This document shows positions 7,238 through 15,485 of a stretch of 64,000 nt of DNA, piece after piece (positions within the stretch are counted from its first letter, which is position 1; the number at the start of each line of letters is the position of its first letter). Source of the DNA: Spirosoma endophyticum (lineage in GTDB: Bacteria > Bacteroidota > Bacteroidia > Cytophagales > Spirosomataceae); the NCBI RefSeq assembly GCF_900112365.1, contig NZ_FOLQ01000015.1:62001-126000 (forward strand). Reading direction: 5' to 3'. The notes below the pieces were generated by a model, which saw only the letters and a program-made list of their open reading frames with translations, was not told the origin of the DNA and ran no database searches. The position numbers were made by a program, and so were the translations under genes.

Positions 7238-10200
7238 TTAAGCCCCAACGGGTAAGGCTTCCGTCTGTAGATTACTCGCGTTACTTTCGGCCTCTAAAAG
7301 TTGCTGTAGCTGTTGCACGGATTCTTCGAGCGCGTCTAATTCAGCCTGCCGTTTGAAGGTTTGCGTTAGTCGGGGGCTGTATTCATCGATTACCTGCTGA
7401 CTGTACGCTATAGACTGCCGGGCCGATACTGGCGCATCCGTAATCCGTTCTAAATTAGCTCGTAGGGATGGAATTAAGCCGCTGGCGTGTTTTATAGCAA
7501 CCATTAAACTCAATCCCCAACTGTACTCAATTCCATAGGAAGGCTCTGTAAAATCGTCAACTATAAGCAGTCCCTGTAAGCCAATCGTTAATCCATTTAT
7601 TTTCAGCGTTCCCCGCGCTTCGGCTCCCCGTTTGGCAAGGTGTCTTAACCGAAGAAAATAATCTTCTAAATCATGGCCCCACTTCTCCGAGTACATTTTA
7701 CCGGAAAATTCTACGCTGTCAACCGTAAATCCATTGGGAAATTTACCGCCTATTATCTCAGCTTCCATGTCCAGTTGAGGGAGCCGGGCAAGTAGTTTGT
7801 TTACTACGTTTCGGTTTCGTTCAATCATTCCCTGCGCGTCTATCAACGTCCGTTGCCAGTTCTTTTTCTGCTGTTTCAAGCGGGTAAGCTCATGGTTTTG
7901 TGCCGTGTACATCAAGGCGTATTGACTACCCGAAAGCGTTGCCATCATCTGGTCAAATGACATGGACGAAAAATCATCATCGGACGAAACATCACTGATG
8001 GAATCGGTTAAATTGGTGCCTTTTAGGACCTGATTAATAAACTTCTGTTTGATTGCCAACCGGCCATAAGCGGTTGCATCCAGGGTTCGTTCTACGCCGT
8101 AGGTCAAAATTTCTACTGGTATTTTCCAAAGCGCATGTAAGTTTCCTTGGCGAAGGATTCGCCCGTTACGCTGGCCGAAATCCGTTGGCCGTGCGGGGGC
8201 GTCAAGGTGGTGAACCGCGTATAGGCGTTCCTGAACGTTTACTCCTACGCCCATGCGTTCCGATGACCCTAATAATATCCGTACGTCGCCGGTTCTTACA
8301 TTTTGAAAGATAGGTTCCCGCTTATTGGCGTCTGCTGGAACAATAGCAATCTGATTAGCTTCTACGCCTAATGCGATTAATTTAGCCTTTATATCCTCAA
8401 ACAGGTTGAAACGAGGTTTGCCAAAATCAGGATTTGGGTAGCGTTGTTCGTCGTCCCAAAATTCGTCCGTAGTGGCCGGGCTCTGGTACAAATCGGAAAA
8501 CACAAGTTGCGTTCCTTTATAAGAAGCGGTCTGAACATAGCGGCTGAATAGTTCAGCTACGGCGCGGTTTACTTTAGAACCGTCTTCGTCGGGATTACTT
8601 CTCGATAGTAACCGAATGTCGAGCGTGGCTTTTTTGGCCTGCCCGAACATGACTAACGGAACGTGAGCGTTTTCCTTTTTCTGCTTGCCCGACAATTTTT
8701 CGTACCAGGATAGCGTCTGTCGGACCACGTTTAATTCTGCCGCAATCCCTTCTGTTTGGGGCAATAAAATACGGGTATAGCCGGGTTCTATGCGCTGGCT
8801 ACCGTCTTCCTGGGTTTGGGTTTGCTCCTTAAGAACGGGTAAGGTGGCGTCTTCCTTAAACTCAATTACATCTTCATTCAGCACGACGTCAACGTGACTT
8901 CGGTAGAGGTCTGATAACTGCTGAACATTCACAAACTTTGCGAACCGTTCAATTGCCTTAAACTGGCCGCCCGGTGTTAACTCAAACGATGGAATAATTT
9001 GTCCAAAGGTGCCCGCAAACTGGTCAAAAGTAGTCAGTTGCAGGGATTCCAACCTTTCAATGGCAAGGTAGCGTAGCATTGTCCATGCCTCGGCCATTGT
9101 GTTACTGATAGGCGTACCCGTAGCCAGTACAACCCGCCCCCCTTTGCGTTGAATTGTCCGGCATTTTGCCATTGCTTGAAACGCATCTTGTGACCCCTCC
9201 GAATCGATACCTTTGATATTCCGGCGGTGCGTGTGGAAGCCGTAGCGCTTATACTTATGGGCCTCGTCTAAGAATAAACCATCTACACCTAACTGCGCGA
9301 AATGTAAAATATCGTCCTGCTTGCGGTCGGCCTGCGCTTTGCGCCTGACCTCAACGCTCAGTTTTAATTTGTTCAGCGCCTTAATGCGTTTTTTACTGGC
9401 GCGTTGGTCTTCTCTGGATGAACTGCCCTGCGCTTCAATTCGGGCAATTTCTTCACTGATCAATTCCTCCTCGGCGGTCGGGTCGGAAGGTATTAATTTC
9501 AAGAACGATTGCGGTAAAACAATTCCATCAAATTTATTGGTGGCAATGCGTTGTAGAAACCGTTTTCGATTGGTGGTTTCCAGATCGGATTTCTCCGGTA
9601 CATAAATTAACGCGGATGGATACAACGTTCGCCACGCTCTAGCAAAATCCCTTACCGTTGAATTTTGCACGGCAATAATAACCTTCGACAATCGCCCTAG
9701 CCGTATCATTTCCATTGCCGCTGAAATCATGGTAAAGGTCTTACCCGTACCTACTTCATGGGCCAACATGGTATCCTCATCTTTTATCCGTTCAACGCCT
9801 TTAAACTGGTGGTTCCGCAAAAAAATGAACGGACTGGCACCGGGATAATGGGCAACCTGTGGCCGGTGGTACGTTTTAAATACGTGGCCGTTAAAACGGT
9901 CATTAAACGCTTTTTCTATGCGTTCCACGTAGTTTGTCCGGCAGTAGTCAATAAACAGCTCCTGTAGGACTTCCTGCGCTTGTACGGCCTGTGAAGTGGC
10001 TTCAATGTCTTTAACCTCCCGCTTATTACCTTCTGCGTCAAGAATGGTTTTTGTAACCACGACGCTACGTCCATTAAGCGCGGATTCGATCAAATCAGAT
10101 GCTTTACGCTCTGCCGTTCCCATAGATCGGTTTTTCACCGCGTACGGATTATTGACCGTAAGATCATACGCACAGGACTGATCGTTATACCGTAAGCGTA

Positions 10201-12349
10201 TATCCAGTTCAAGTTCGTGCTTTATCCACTCCGTAATTAGTTCGGCTGGTAGCCAGACGGAACCTAACTGGAAAGTGATTAATGAGAGCGGAACCGTTGG
10301 GGGCATGACAGCTTCTAGGGCAAGAATGTTGGCCTGTAATGCTGGTTTCTGATCCAGCCATAATCTTGCCTGTACTATCTTCTCCCGAATATCCCCTGAC
10401 AAATACGTGTCACGATCAATCAACTTATCAGTTGCCGGGTGTCGAAAAACCAATCGTTTTGTGATTAATTCATGCTCAACTTCGGAAACTGTTTTGGTTA
10501 ATTTTGCCGCTATAAAGGCGCTGTCTATGCGTCCGCACTCATAAAGGGAAACCCGTAATGCATCCTCGGCGGTTTCGACCACTGACAAGGGACGGAGCGG
10601 ATAAACCCGCTCGGTCAGAATAGCCGATTTGCTAATGACATCTTTTCCGTCCTTTCCTTTTTCAATCAGTTCAAGGGCCTGAACCATCAAAAATTTAGGG
10701 TCGTACCCTTCCAGAAAAGCAATTGAGCGGTTTTTATTAAGCCTACCGAAACAACCCGTAAAGCGGTAATATTCGTTGTTTAATGCCTGCCGCAATGGGT
10801 CGGTAACAACGTCGGCTTCTGCGTTCAGTTCCGCACGTAGCAACGCAGAGAAGGCGGCTTTTAAGGTCTCGTACTCGCGGATAATCAGGGATTGGGTAAA
10901 ACTGCGCCCTTTGATGTTTACGCGTCCTGCATAGCCATTCACCGCCATACGGCCCAATTCGCCAAATGGGTTCCGGTTAAGGGGTTTAAAAATGGCTGTT
11001 GGCAAAAGGGTTAATGCGCCGTCAAGACGAGTGGTCAATTCGTTGGGATTAGCCAGAAATAACGTTTGGGAATCTCCCCGGTATAAACCGCCTTTTCCTA
11101 CTTCTTCGGCCAGAAACATTTCACCCAGCATCATTGCAGGCCGCTCGGCAAAATACTCATTTATGATAATCGATTTCGCAATTTCGGTTTCTTCATCGAC
11201 CGGGGCTATCGTGCGTACAGTCGTTGTTCCGACAAATGAAAATTGGCTAAACCGGCGTACACTAGCTACGCACTTTTGCATAAATAAAATATCGGTCGTT
11301 ACTTCTGTAGCTGCGTTTTGCTCAAACGCACAACTTGGCAACCGGATAGCCCCTACCAGTTCCATTCCTTCCCGATGCAAGTGTTGGCGAAACTTACGGC
11401 TTCCACTATCCAGCGTTCCCGCTGAGGTTATCAGAGCCAGTAACCCCCCTTCCCGAATTAACCGGGCTGAACGGCCAATAAAGTAATTATGAATTGGTAG
11501 ATCGGATAAATCCCGATTGTGACGGTCGTACACTTTGTAGTTGCCAAAGGGTACATTTCCAATGACTAAATCAATACTTTCAGGCTGAATCTGTACGTCC
11601 TCAAACCCGCTCACGTGGGTTTCAATTTCAGGATACAGCAACCCTAGAATTTGCGCCGTCAGCGTATCCTTTTCGATAGCCGTTACGCGGCTTTGCTGAC
11701 GTAAATTGTCCGGCATGGCACCAATAAAATGACCACTACCCGCCGCGGGCTCTACTATTCGCCCTCCGGTAAATCCCATTGAAACAACGGCTTGCCAGAT
11801 AGCTTTGATAACGGTATGACTGGTATAATACGCATTTAGCGTTGATTGGGAAGCACGTTCTATTTCTTCATCAGATAACAGTTCCCCTAGTTCCAAACGT
11901 GCTTTATAATAGCGTTTACCCCAACGTTCCACCTCGGCGCTCATGGGCGAGAGCTGGGCGGTAGCTTCTCCGTACTCGGCAAAGGCTTCCTGATTCCACA
12001 CGTTTGCCAGTTCCCCCCAGCCTGAAAACTGAACTAACCGCTTTTTTTCGTCGTCGGTAGCCGGTCGATCTTCCCGCAGTAATTGTTTGGCTAACCGGAT
12101 AGCCGTGACGTTGGCAATTAATTTGGCTTTTTCTCCAAAAGGGGTTAATACCGTATTATGATTAATTCGGAAATAGGAATGCAGGGGGGGGATTGCGTCA
12201 AGCAGTCCAGAAGCCGCAAGCGCGGTTGGCTGGGTAAGCTGGCTAACGACCTCTTTAGTCAGGGCATCAAACCCAATGGAATCAAAGATGCTCAACTGCT
12301 GATACAAAGATTGTCCAGCCGTCGTTTTTTTCTTTACGGAGCGGTTCAT
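7238..12349 (-). CDS. DarB-like N6-adenine methylase/SNF2-type helicase fusion
   Basis: This 1703-aa protein is the largest in the window. Residues about 170-330 form an N6-adenine methyltransferase domain: EPAAGSGHF (200-208, SAM site) and NVPFG (265-269, in place of NPPY/F). A superfamily 2 helicase follows: HEVGTGKT (864-871, Walker A), DEAHKYKR (1028-1035), ATGTPISNT (motif III), and GVGVNVQERLYAVHHLD with FGQRNGRILRQG (motifs V/VI). The C-terminus contains a coiled coil. The arrangement matches the large methylase-helicases of plasmids, ICEs and phage P1 (DarB), which protect incoming DNA from restriction. It is flanked by a terminator and probably transcribed alone. Whether it methylates cannot be told from sequence, since NVPF departs from the NPPF consensus. 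Confidence 0.85.
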   Translation of the reverse strand: MNRSVKKKTTAGQSLYQQLSIFDSIGFDALTKEVVSQLTQPTALAASGLLDAIPPLHSYFRINHNTVLTPFGEKAKLIANVTAIRLAKQLLREDRPATDDEKKRLVQFSGWGELANVWNQEAFAEYGEATAQLSPMSAEVERWGKRYYKARLELGELLSDEEIERASQSTLNAYYTSHTVIKAIWQAVVSMGFTGGRIVEPAAGSGHFIGAMPDNLRQQSRVTAIEKDTLTAQILGLLYPEIETHVSGFEDVQIQPESIDLVIGNVPFGNYKVYDRHNRDLSDLPIHNYFIGRSARLIREGGLLALITSAGTLDSGSRKFRQHLHREGMELVGAIRLPSCAFEQNAATEVTTDILFMQKCVASVRRFSQFSFVGTTTVRTIAPVDEETEIAKSIIINEYFAERPAMMLGEMFLAEEVGKGGLYRGDSQTLFLANPNELTTRLDGALTLLPTAIFKPLNRNPFGELGRMAVNGYAGRVNIKGRSFTQSLIIREYETLKAAFSALLRAELNAEADVVTDPLRQALNNEYYRFTGCFGRLNKNRSIAFLEGYDPKFLMVQALELIEKGKDGKDVISKSAILTERVYPLRPLSVVETAEDALRVSLYECGRIDSAFIAAKLTKTVSEVEHELITKRLVFRHPATDKLIDRDTYLSGDIREKIVQARLWLDQKPALQANILALEAVMPPTVPLSLITFQLGSVWLPAELITEWIKHELELDIRLRYNDQSCAYDLTVNNPYAVKNRSMGTAERKASDLIESALNGRSVVVTKTILDAEGNKREVKDIEATSQAVQAQEVLQELFIDYCRTNYVERIEKAFNDRFNGHVFKTYHRPQVAHYPGASPFIFLRNHQFKGVERIKDEDTMLAHEVGTGKTFTMISAAMEMIRLGRLSKVIIAVQNSTVRDFARAWRTLYPSALIYVPEKSDLETTNRKRFLQRIATNKFDGIVLPQSFLKLIPSDPTAEEELISEEIARIEAQGSSSREDQRASKKRIKALNKLKLSVEVRRKAQADRKQDDILHFAQLGVDGLFLDEAHKYKRYGFHTHRRNIKGIDSEGSQDAFQAMAKCRTIQRKGGRVVLATGTPISNTMAEAWTMLRYLAIERLESLQLTTFDQFAGTFGQIIPSFELTPGGQFKAIERFAKFVNVQQLSDLYRSHVDVVLNEDVIEFKEDATLPVLKEQTQTQEDGSQRIEPGYTRILLPQTEGIAAELNVVRQTLSWYEKLSGKQKKENAHVPLVMFGQAKKATLDIRLLSRSNPDEDGSKVNRAVAELFSRYVQTASYKGTQLVFSDLYQSPATTDEFWDDEQRYPNPDFGKPRFNLFEDIKAKLIALGVEANQIAIVPADANKREPIFQNVRTGDVRILLGSSERMGVGVNVQERLYAVHHLDAPARPTDFGQRNGRILRQGNLHALWKIPVEILTYGVERTLDATAYGRLAIKQKFINQVLKGTNLTDSISDVSSDDDFSSMSFDQMMATLSGSQYALMYTAQNHELTRLKQQKKNWQRTLIDAQGMIERNRNVVNKLLARLPQLDMEAEIIGGKFPNGFTVDSVEFSGKMYSEKWGHDLEDYFLRLRHLAKRGAEARGTLKINGLTIGLQGLLIVDDFTEPSYGIEYSWGLSLMVAIKHASGLIPSLRANLERITDAPVSARQSIAYSQQVIDEYSPRLTQTFKRQAELDALEESVQQLQQLLEAESNASNLQTEALPVGA

Positions 12350-12355
12350 TAAAAG

Positions 12356-12393
12356 GGCGTATTTGTTGCGATTATCTATTACTAAAATACGCC
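12356..12393. promoter_or_regulatory. inverted repeat in the leader of the methylase/helicase gene
   Basis: GGCGTATTT (12356-12364) and AAATACGCC (12385-12393) form a 9-bp inverted repeat that starts 7 bp upstream of the start codon at 12349. It could be an operator or an mRNA structure that occludes translation. No matching regulator is identified. The remaining gap 12394-12614 holds nothing else I can support. Confidence 0.35.
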
Positions 12394-12614
12394 TTTATTT
12401 TCAAAATATCAATTATAAAATCAAATATGAGAAAGCAATTAAACTCTTTTCCCCTTATTCCCTGTTGTGGTGGAAGTGTCTGTGACTAACGGTAATAACT
12501 ATACGTTTGATAAGATGGTATTGTGTAATCAGGTGTGGTGCAGTAGTTCTTTGCTTAATCCCTATGGCCTGGCACGTACTACTGTCAGTAGATTCGGTAG
12601 CGTTTGAATAAAGC

Positions 12615-12644
12615 AGCAATGAGCCTGGTAGCAGGCTCATTGCT
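12615..12644 (-). terminator. 13-bp perfect hairpin terminator
   Basis: AGCAATGAGCCTG (12615-12627) pairs with CAGGCTCATTGCT (12632-12644) around the loop GTAG. It lies 23 bp downstream of the 97-aa minus-strand gene. Confidence 0.6.
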
Positions 12645-12666
12645 ATGATGGGATTCAGGTAATTTC

Positions 12667-12960
12667 TTACAAGGAATCAACAACGAGTACTTTACCGTTC
12701 GAAAGTTTTCCGATGATGTGTAGCAAATTTCGATCAATAAGCCAGGCTTTGGGAAACGCCGTGTAAACATCCGCTTCCCCTACGCAGAAAAAGCTACCCG
12801 TAGCTTTCTGGACAACATCAACTGACTCATTGAAGGCCACATAATACTTACCCTCACCGATCATTACGGTTGGCATAACCAGTTTATTGTTGATGTATTG
12901 AATACCGTGTTGGTTGGCATCACTAAGTAGGGAGGCTTGTTGAGTAGTCATAGCGGTCAC
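12667..12960 (-). CDS. hypothetical protein, 97 aa
   Basis: I do not recognise the family. The protein is soluble, with no signal or membrane segment; it has an N-terminal MTAMTTQQASLLSDANQHGI and a beta-rich remainder (VMPTVMIGEGKYYVAFNESV, SNGKVLVVDSL). It probably starts at the first ATG (12960); a second is at 12951. The gene is flanked by a clear terminator and by an AT-rich upstream region, which supports it as a real gene. It is probably an accessory gene of the plasmid backbone, of unknown role. Confidence 0.6.
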   Translation of the reverse strand: MTAMTTQQASLLSDANQHGIQYINNKLVMPTVMIGEGKYYVAFNESVDVVQKATGSFFCVGEADVYTAFPKAWLIDRNLLHIIGKLSNGKVLVVDSL

Positions 12961-13079
12961 GATTATTGATTTACTAAAGATAGTAAATTATTAGCGTCAA
13001 CCGAAGTTAAACAGCTAACAGTCAGACTAATACAAAAGACTTATCCCCTCTATCCCGTTACTTATACCGGGAAATTGAC

Positions 13080-13346
13080 TCAGTGCCAAATTAATTCATC
13101 TGTTTTAAAGTCCGGATGATAGACCGTCCCATTTGGGTCTTGAACGGTGAGCACGATACGGGTTGCACCCTGTTGGATGACTGATGAAACCAGTTGCTGA
13201 ATTTGTTTTTCCCGCTGTTGAGGCTGGTCCGATGGTTGCTGAAGTGGTGCAACGGCGGTTCTTGTCCTGCCTTTATAGTATTCGTACAAATCCAGTATTT
13301 GAGCCTGTGGGTACAAATCGTTAACTGCGTCAAAGTGAACCGTCAT
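13080..13346 (-). CDS. hypothetical protein, 88 aa
   Basis: No family is recognised. The N-terminal half (MTVHFDAVNDLYPQAQILDL, YEYYKGRTRT) is followed by a Gln/Pro-rich linker (PLQQPSDQPQQREKQIQQL) and a C-terminal part predicted as beta strands (GATRIVLTVQDPNGTVYHPD). It lies alone between the 97-aa gene and the AbiEii toxin gene on the same strand, without an obvious terminator. The bias toward coding-like composition and the absence of a better frame support it. Function unknown. Confidence 0.55.
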   Translation of the reverse strand: MTVHFDAVNDLYPQAQILDLYEYYKGRTRTAVAPLQQPSDQPQQREKQIQQLVSSVIQQGATRIVLTVQDPNGTVYHPDFKTDELIWH

Positions 13347-13451
13347 GAGTTTAGCCCTGTAAGGTTTATCCTTTTTATACTAGTCTGGGAGTGCATCCTG
13401 CATCCTATCAAATATACTACCTATTGGCTTTCACTCAGGAAAACTGCTCCA

Positions 13452-14237
13452 TTAATGTTTCGGGGATTGCCTTGGCTTTGTAGTAGTCCCTTTCTGGTGA
13501 AATGTTACTGGCAGTGCTGGCGTTGAGTTGTTTACTGTTAGAATACCCTGTTGATGCGGATTAGCGGCCAGGGGTGGTTTGGGCGGGGGAAGCAGTTGAA
13601 TATGTCGTGGGTTGGCGACGCTCTGCCGGATGATCTGTTTACTCGTTTCCCACCTGCGGCCATTTAGCATATCAATGGCAGTAGTGGTACGTTCAGCATC
13701 ATCAAAAAATGTAATTGCCCGGCGCGTATGCTCAAGTGCTTGTGGTGAAGGGTTAAACTGATTTTGATAGTTAATTAATATTCTCTCAAATGGCATTTTC
13801 TGGAGCAACTCGGCTAAATCAACGTAATCCCGACGGGCTCCCCGGTTAGCGGCCGCATGAAGTTTCATGGCCGATGCATCATCGAGACCTATTACTCTCA
13901 ACCCATTGACCTCAAGTGGGCTGTGCTTCATTGGGTAAGGAAACTTGATCATATCCAGTTTAACACCGTCCAAAAAGCCCCTGATCCCCAGGTCACCCAT
14001 AGACGTTATATCCAACCGGTCCCCGAAGGTTTTCTCCATAAAGGATTTCATCTTGGGCGCTGTTACATTAAGGGTACTGAAGAGGTCAATGTCAGTGCTC
14101 ATGCGGTGACCCAGTTGAAGCGTTAGTGCCGTTCCTCCGCACAGGACAAATCCAGCCTCCTTAAGGGTTGGGTTCGCCATTAATTCATGAAGTACGTTGA
14201 ACGTACTGGTATCCAGGCTCTGATAATGCAGCATCAT
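13452..14237 (-). CDS. AbiEii/AbiGii-type nucleotidyltransferase toxin
   Basis: The 261-aa protein carries the nucleotidyltransferase signature GGTALTLQLGHRMSTDIDLF (Gly34-Gly35, Asp49, Asp51), and downstream MKLHAAANRGARRDYVDLAELL, the conserved Lys and R-D-x-x-DL motif of AbiEii/DUF1814 proteins. These are NTP-transferase toxins of type IV toxin-antitoxin/abortive infection systems. The last about 60 residues are Pro- and Gln-rich and look disordered (LLPPPKPPLAANPHQQ). The presumed antitoxin (DUF6922) lies upstream, with a hairpin between the two genes. Catalytic residues are intact. Two adjacent ATGs (14237 and 14234) can serve as start. Confidence 0.82.
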   Translation of the reverse strand: MMLHYQSLDTSTFNVLHELMANPTLKEAGFVLCGGTALTLQLGHRMSTDIDLFSTLNVTAPKMKSFMEKTFGDRLDITSMGDLGIRGFLDGVKLDMIKFPYPMKHSPLEVNGLRVIGLDDASAMKLHAAANRGARRDYVDLAELLQKMPFERILINYQNQFNPSPQALEHTRRAITFFDDAERTTTAIDMLNGRRWETSKQIIRQSVANPRHIQLLPPPKPPLAANPHQQGILTVNNSTPALPVTFHQKGTTTKPRQSPKH

Positions 14238-14329
14238 TTTCTACGCGGGTTAAACACTCCGCATTGTCAATATAAAATGAATTTTCAATAGACAATATAG
14301 AAAATATTTATCGTTAATAATAGCTTATT

Positions 14330-14368
14330 GCCTAGTAATGAGATAATTATATTAGCTCATTACTAGGC
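14330..14368 (-). terminator. 13-bp hairpin between antitoxin and toxin genes
   Basis: GCCTAGTAATGAG (14330-14342) pairs with CTCATTACTAGGC (14356-14368). It sits between the stop of the DUF6922 gene (14398) and the toxin start (14237), so it could reduce read-through from antitoxin into toxin. A spaced inverted repeat ATTGTC/GACAAT (about 14264-14299) lies between the hairpin and the toxin gene. Confidence 0.5.
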
Positions 14369-14397
14369 TTTCGAAATCTTTCACTACGAGTATGTTC

Positions 14398-14724
14398 TTA
14401 AAAACTGACGAATTGAATGGGTTCTGCGGCTTTTTTACGGTAGCTCAGGAAAGCAGTTGGCTCAACACCCCACCACAAACTGCAGAAAGAAATGGTAGTC
14501 GACTGGAGTTCGGGGGCGTTAAATAATGCCTGTTTAATTCGGTCAATACCAAAATAACGGACTGCCATGGCTCGGTCCTCATGCGTACCATTGTCCATTA
14601 CCCTCGCTATAATCGTATCCGCATCGATGGGGTTATTGATATCCATCTTTTGAGTATCTAAACCCCAAAAACTACGTTTATTGAATTGCAGAGAAACGGG
14701 TTTGGATTCAGTGGAGACATTCAT
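14398..14724 (-). CDS. DUF6922-type antitoxin candidate
   Basis: The 108-aa protein contains KRSFWGLDTQKMDINNPIDA, DTIIARVMDNGTHEDRAMAV and RYFGIDRIKQALFNAPELQS, closely following the pattern of DUF6922 proteins (FWDvd...id....iIeRVle.G...di..l...Yg...I...l.....L). These small proteins are regularly found directly upstream of AbiEii-like nucleotidyltransferases in Bacteroidota and are thought to be the antitoxin. Here the toxin gene follows 160 bp downstream on the same strand, which supports the pairing. The call rests on pattern memory and context. Confidence 0.65.
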   Translation of the reverse strand: MNVSTESKPVSLQFNKRSFWGLDTQKMDINNPIDADTIIARVMDNGTHEDRAMAVRYFGIDRIKQALFNAPELQSTTISFCSLWWGVEPTAFLSYRKKAAEPIQFVSF

Positions 14725-14871
14725 CGTTTTTGTCGTTTAAATCTGATTTATTCACTGGTACGGGCCTTTTAATCAAAAACCGTTATTATTTAAAAATAAG
14801 TGAGATGAGTGTTTAAGTCAAGTACTTTGAGCCTGTAACGGCTTAAGGCCCTACTAGCCAATAATTTAAAG

Positions 14872-15450
14872 TTATTGCGTAAATGCATACGGGTTTTGAT
14901 GGGTCCCTCTTACCCGTGGTTTAATCGGGTCGGTAGATCCACCGGGGTTTCCATCCCAATCGGATGAATCATTACTGTCCCTATCATCTTCATTCCCTAA
15001 CATAGGTAATAAGATTGTCATGGATCGTTTTATCAGAACTAAACCCATGGTCGTTAAGCTGACGTAGAGCATAAATGAACACGCTTCGACCAGGGGCAAA
15101 AATGATAAAAACCAGCTACTCCCAAAAAAAATTGTATGTCCCAGCAAACAGAGAGCGAGTCCTTTTCTGACTTTATTTTTAGTGACTGGTCCATTACTAA
15201 TTCTTAAATAAGCAAAATCTCGTATCAAGACCAGAAAGAGAATGAACAGTTTTATACTCCAGTTATGGGTAAATATGTAGTAGGTTTTATCAATACTTAC
15301 CATAAACCCATCAACGAAGGAAAGTTGATGGGCCATTGATTGGAATAATGGGTGGCCAACTTTGTAGAAGTGAAGAATCAACAGGAAATAGGCTATCCCT
15401 AGTAGACTCGTTAAACAACTTCTATATTCTTGATCAAGATCCTTTCTCAT
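14872..15450 (-). CDS. membrane protein homologous to the N-terminal domain of the MobC coupling protein
   Basis: The protein has about 192 aa and four hydrophobic segments. It aligns by eye with the N-terminal membrane domain of the 711-aa coupling protein at 29936-32071: EYRSCLTSLLGIAYFLLILHFY against DYRGILNTILYIGFAILLFHLY, FTHNWSIKLFILFL against FNNTWASKLAALAI, and LTTMGLVLIKRSMTILLPMLGN against VTTFGGYLLLMKAGS..IIPITIGN. The tail is Asp/Gly-rich and disordered. In normal VirD4/TraG-type proteins this domain precedes the ATPase domain on one polypeptide; here it is a separate gene downstream of the ATPase gene. I chose the ATG at 15450; a TTG at 15510 would overlap the ATPase gene by 25 bp. 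It probably anchors the ATPase in the inner membrane. Confidence 0.65.
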   Translation of the reverse strand: MRKDLDQEYRSCLTSLLGIAYFLLILHFYKVGHPLFQSMAHQLSFVDGFMVSIDKTYYIFTHNWSIKLFILFLVLIRDFAYLRISNGPVTKNKVRKGLALCLLGHTIFFGSSWFLSFLPLVEACSFMLYVSLTTMGLVLIKRSMTILLPMLGNEDDRDSNDSSDWDGNPGGSTDPIKPRVRGTHQNPYAFTQ

Positions 15451-15485
15451 AAGTAGTTGACTGTATAGTTTAAGCTGAAGAAGCG

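Noticed and set aside
10992..11486. 164-aa plus-strand frame inside the methylase/helicase gene
   Set aside because: Antisense to a large gene with clear motifs; Arg/Ser-rich composition of a shadow frame.
12455..12770. Two 61-aa minus-strand frames
   Set aside because: One covers the terminator hairpin and the other is out of frame with the 97-aa gene; both look non-coding.
13194..13526. 110-aa plus-strand hydrophobic frame
   Set aside because: Overlaps two minus-strand genes, one with AbiEii motifs; likely a shadow.
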